DNA of 40,621 nt, taken from contig JAISXA010000151.1 of NCBI GenBank assembly GCA_031270685.1, forward strand, positions 1 through 40,621. The letters run 5' to 3'. Shown here in pieces: positions 38,240-40,621 of this stretch (position 1 is the stretch's first letter; each line of letters begins with the position of its first letter). The notes under the pieces are model-generated. The model was not told where the DNA came from, did not search any database, and worked only from the letters and a program-made list of their open reading frames with translations. The position numbers and the translations under genes are program-made. The stretch is from Planctomycetota bacterium (GTDB lineage Bacteria; Planctomycetota; SZUA-567).

Positions 38240-40579
38240 ATGATTCGTCCGCTGCCGACCCTGTTGCTCGCCGCCGCCGTCCTGTGCGGTTCGCCGAGCC
38301 TCGCGGGAGAGCCCGGGCCCGGCCTGGAGATAATCAATCCGGACGGCACGGTGAACGCCGTTCCCGCGCCCGCCGGCCCTCCCCCGGGCGCGCCATACTA
38401 TCCGCCCGCGGCCACGGCCGTTCCCGGCCAGCCCTATGCCGCCCCCAACTATCAGCGGCAGCCGCAACCGACCTGGGAGTCGGCGGAGCCCTTCCCTCCG
38501 GGCGCTTCCGCGCCGGCGGGGACGCAACCGCCAGATTTCGCCGGGCCTTCGGAGGCCGAGGCGACTGTCCTCGCGCTCGACGGGGACAACCGGAACTACC
38601 GGGGTCTGGCCGCCGCGAAGGCCCAGCGCAATCTCCGGGGCGCGGCCGACATAATCTGGCGGACGCTCCGCGAAAGGCGGATCGTATACCTCGCGCTCGA
38701 GCGCGGCCCCGGCGCGACCACGGGGTTCAGCCCGCCTTACGCGCTGCAAACCTTCCAGGAGACGGTCAACGCGGGAGCGCTTCCCGGACCAACCGCGCCT
38801 CTCGCCGCCGCGCGCCGCGTCGACGCCGTCATCGACAGTTTTGAACTGCCGGTGATCGAGGATTACGGCTATGGCGGCATGATGGACCAGATACTGACGC
38901 GACTCCACAGCGATATCCAGACGGTGCGCCGGGGGATGGACCAAACGTCGGAGCCGGCCGTCTATCACGAACTCGCGCGGGCCTATCTCCGCGCCGCAAT
39001 CGTCTGCGATTTTTTCATTCTCCCGCGCGGCGGACTCGCCGCCGAGGTGAACGCGGTCGTCGCGAACGCCGCGGACATGTTTCACCCCGACGGATCCAGC
39101 GTCGGCGGGGACGTCGGGGGGGCGAGCGGCTCGGTATTCCACGACCTGCTTCTCGTCGACGCGCTGGCGAAAAACGATCGCGATTTCGAACGTTCCGTGT
39201 TCAACACCTGGAGCGCCCTCGAAATTCCGTCGCGCTATCTTCTTTCCCTCGCCCTTCCCGACGGCAATCTTCCGCGCTTTGGTCCGAGCGGCGCGCGCGA
39301 ACTCGGCCCGGTCGAAGTCGCCCGCCTGCGCGAAATCTACGAGTCCGCCACCGCGCCGCGCCGCCGGCCCGGCCTCGCGGCGTCGGCCTCGTTCCCCGGG
39401 ATTTCCGGCGCTCCGTCATACGGCGGCATATACGCCAGCCGAAGCGGACTCGAACCCGGCTCGCGCTATCTCGCGGTGCGTTTCGGTCCGCTCGGGCACC
39501 TCGCGGGCGCGCCGGAGCACCACGACTTCGGATCGCTCGTCCTCTCCGCGCACAACATCGTCTTCATGACCGATCCGGGCGGCTTCGGCGGCCGCGCGGC
39601 CGAAGCGGGCGCCCACAGCGCGCTGTCCCTGAACGGCGCCTTCGTTCTCCCGAAACCGTGCCTCGCCGAGACCGACCCCGTCGAAGCGGCATGGCGGACC
39701 AATTCCGCCATCGACTATGCGGCCGACGCCGCCATGTTCCAGGACGGGAAAGCCTGGCAGCGCCAGATTCTTTACGTCAAAAGCCTGCCCGGCGAGGCGG
39801 CGGGCGATTATTGGCTGGTATTGGACCGGGTGACCATGAACGGCGATCCCCGGCCGCAGGCGGCGCGCATCCGCTTCCGCCTCGCGCCCGGCATCACCGC
39901 CTATCAGGACGGATCGGGCATGCTCGCCGCCTCCTACTTTGGGAACGGACCCGGCTTGAGAATCTACCCCATCGACCAGGGATCGCGGCTCTCCACCGCC
40001 GAAGGGGAGATGGGCGTCGAACCGAGCTTCGTCTACGACAGCGCGGGCGGCGCGCTTTCCGCCCCCTCGGTGATTCTCGACCGGACCCTCGCCGGAGACG
40101 CCACCACCGCCACCATATTGTATCCGGTCGCCGATTCCACCCGTCGGCCCGCGCGCATCGTGCGCGATCAGGACATCATCCAGGGCCGCCCCGGCGCGAT
40201 CGTGATCGACCACGGCCTTGACCAGATCGACGTCGTCGCCTGGGCTCCGCGCGGACAAAGCCTGGTCACGCCGACCCTCAATCTCCAGCTGTCCGCGGAT
40301 GCGGCCCTGTTCCGACTGCGCCGGGGGAAGATCGTCCGCATGGCCTTCGTCGGCCTGGAATACTTCCAGGCGAAGGAACCCGACGGCGGGGAATGGTCGC
40401 TGCGGGTACGCGGCGAGCCGGCGACGCTGTTTTTCGAACCCGAAGCGCACGGGGGATGGCAGGCGCTTTCCGACGCGGCGAACTCCATGGTGACGCTGGA
40501 CAACGTCAACCTCGGCCCCGCGATCGGCGGAAGGCGATTCGCTATCGCTCCCGGTCAAACGCTGATCGTGCCGCGTTAG
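38240..40579 (+). CDS. Heparinase II/III-like secreted protein
   Basis: The 779-residue product has a signal peptide (MIRPLPTLLLAAAVLCGSPSLAG) and a Pro/Ala-rich linker to about residue 110. An alpha-helical toroid region (about 120-395) follows, and then the beta-rich heparinase II/III part. Diagnostic features are YLAVRFGPLGHLAGAPEHHDFGSLVL (catalytic His region), the strand NIVFMTDPGGFG and DYWLVLDRVTMNG. Polysaccharide lyases of this type cleave uronic acid-containing glycans such as heparin or alginate; the substrate is not known. GAGGAGAG (38229-38236) supports ATG 38240. It may process extracellular polysaccharide with the secreted protein upstream. Confidence 0.85.
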   Translation: MIRPLPTLLLAAAVLCGSPSLAGEPGPGLEIINPDGTVNAVPAPAGPPPGAPYYPPAATAVPGQPYAAPNYQRQPQPTWESAEPFPPGASAPAGTQPPDFAGPSEAEATVLALDGDNRNYRGLAAAKAQRNLRGAADIIWRTLRERRIVYLALERGPGATTGFSPPYALQTFQETVNAGALPGPTAPLAAARRVDAVIDSFELPVIEDYGYGGMMDQILTRLHSDIQTVRRGMDQTSEPAVYHELARAYLRAAIVCDFFILPRGGLAAEVNAVVANAADMFHPDGSSVGGDVGGASGSVFHDLLLVDALAKNDRDFERSVFNTWSALEIPSRYLLSLALPDGNLPRFGPSGARELGPVEVARLREIYESATAPRRRPGLAASASFPGISGAPSYGGIYASRSGLEPGSRYLAVRFGPLGHLAGAPEHHDFGSLVLSAHNIVFMTDPGGFGGRAAEAGAHSALSLNGAFVLPKPCLAETDPVEAAWRTNSAIDYAADAAMFQDGKAWQRQILYVKSLPGEAAGDYWLVLDRVTMNGDPRPQAARIRFRLAPGITAYQDGSGMLAASYFGNGPGLRIYPIDQGSRLSTAEGEMGVEPSFVYDSAGGALSAPSVILDRTLAGDATTATILYPVADSTRRPARIVRDQDIIQGRPGAIVIDHGLDQIDVVAWAPRGQSLVTPTLNLQLSADAALFRLRRGKIVRMAFVGLEYFQAKEPDGGEWSLRVRGEPATLFFEPEAHGGWQALSDAANSMVTLDNVNLGPAIGGRRFAIAPGQTLIVPR

Positions 40580-40586
40580 GAACGGG

Positions 40587-40621
40587 ATTTTTACAAATTG
40601 GCCGTTCAAACCGCCGAACGC
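40587..40621. repeat. Hairpin repeat (family II), cut by the window end
   Basis: TTTTTACAAATTGGCCGTTC is followed by the loop AAACCGCC (40608-40615) and the first bases of the returning arm (GAACG, 40616-40620). It lies just after the heparinase-like gene. Confidence 0.75.

Noticed and set aside
1-40621. Hairpin repeats as a CRISPR array
   Set aside because: Copies are isolated, palindromic and kilobases apart; there is no regular repeat-spacer spacing and no cas gene.

Overview
The window is a high-G+C bacterial chromosome segment with dense gene packing. The organism looks Gram-negative: it has a lauroyl-type lipid A acyltransferase, a PlsC-like acyltransferase and periplasmic solute-binding machinery. 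Several traits would fit a PVC-type lineage (Lentisphaerota or Kiritimatiellota-like): a Ser/Thr kinase-like protein, a heparinase II/III-like secreted protein, many TPR proteins and two LacI regulators. That placement is only an inference. There is no rRNA, CRISPR array, prophage or full transposon; the one RNA gene is tRNA-Cys(GCA).

Layout. 1-2230: a composite hairpin repeat, an unfamiliar Zn/L7-L12-like protein and a LacI regulator. 2231-7448 (+): rpsO and pnp, rpmB, acpS, queC and a small methyltransferase. 7480-11163 (-): def, a U32 peptidase/RlhA-like protein and a TPR-DUF218 protein. 11304-14415 (-): a homocysteine methyltransferase domain protein, an atypical kinase and a TPR membrane protein. 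14675-17745 (-): an LpxL-like acyltransferase, a PlsC-like acyltransferase, thiL and tsaE in a tightly overlapping operon. 18215-25622 (+): a LacI regulator, an aldo/keto reductase and a sugar ABC transporter of the ribose/CUT2 type with two different permeases. 25666-28791 (-): a PtsN-like EIIA, an NtrC-family response regulator and malic enzyme. 29005-36887: a CPBP protease, tRNA-Cys, a small Cys-containing ORF, an AddA/RecB-type helicase-nuclease and an M16C metallopeptidase. 37182-40579 (+): a secreted protein of unknown function and a secreted heparinase II/III-like protein.

The most unusual feature is a scattered family of intergenic hairpin elements, at least eleven copies in 40 kb. 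Their stems differ in sequence but stay base-paired, while an eight-base loop close to MAACCGCC is kept. Many copies carry a shared AAAAGTCGAC/AAAAGTCCACT edge. Two copies are parts of a roughly 190-bp composite that appears twice in opposite orientation (1-191 and 20548-20741). The elements lie at transcript starts, in operon gaps, beside the tRNA and upstream of regulators. A separate AT-rich 99-bp element with 16-bp terminal inverted repeats and CTAG ends lies upstream of the aldo/keto reductase.

Readable regulation includes consensus-like sigma70 promoters for rpsO, rpmB, def, the lpxL-like operon, both lacI genes and the aldo/keto reductase, and LacI-type operator palindromes at the second lacI gene and the aldo/keto reductase. 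This suggests one sugar-responsive regulon with the ABC transporter.
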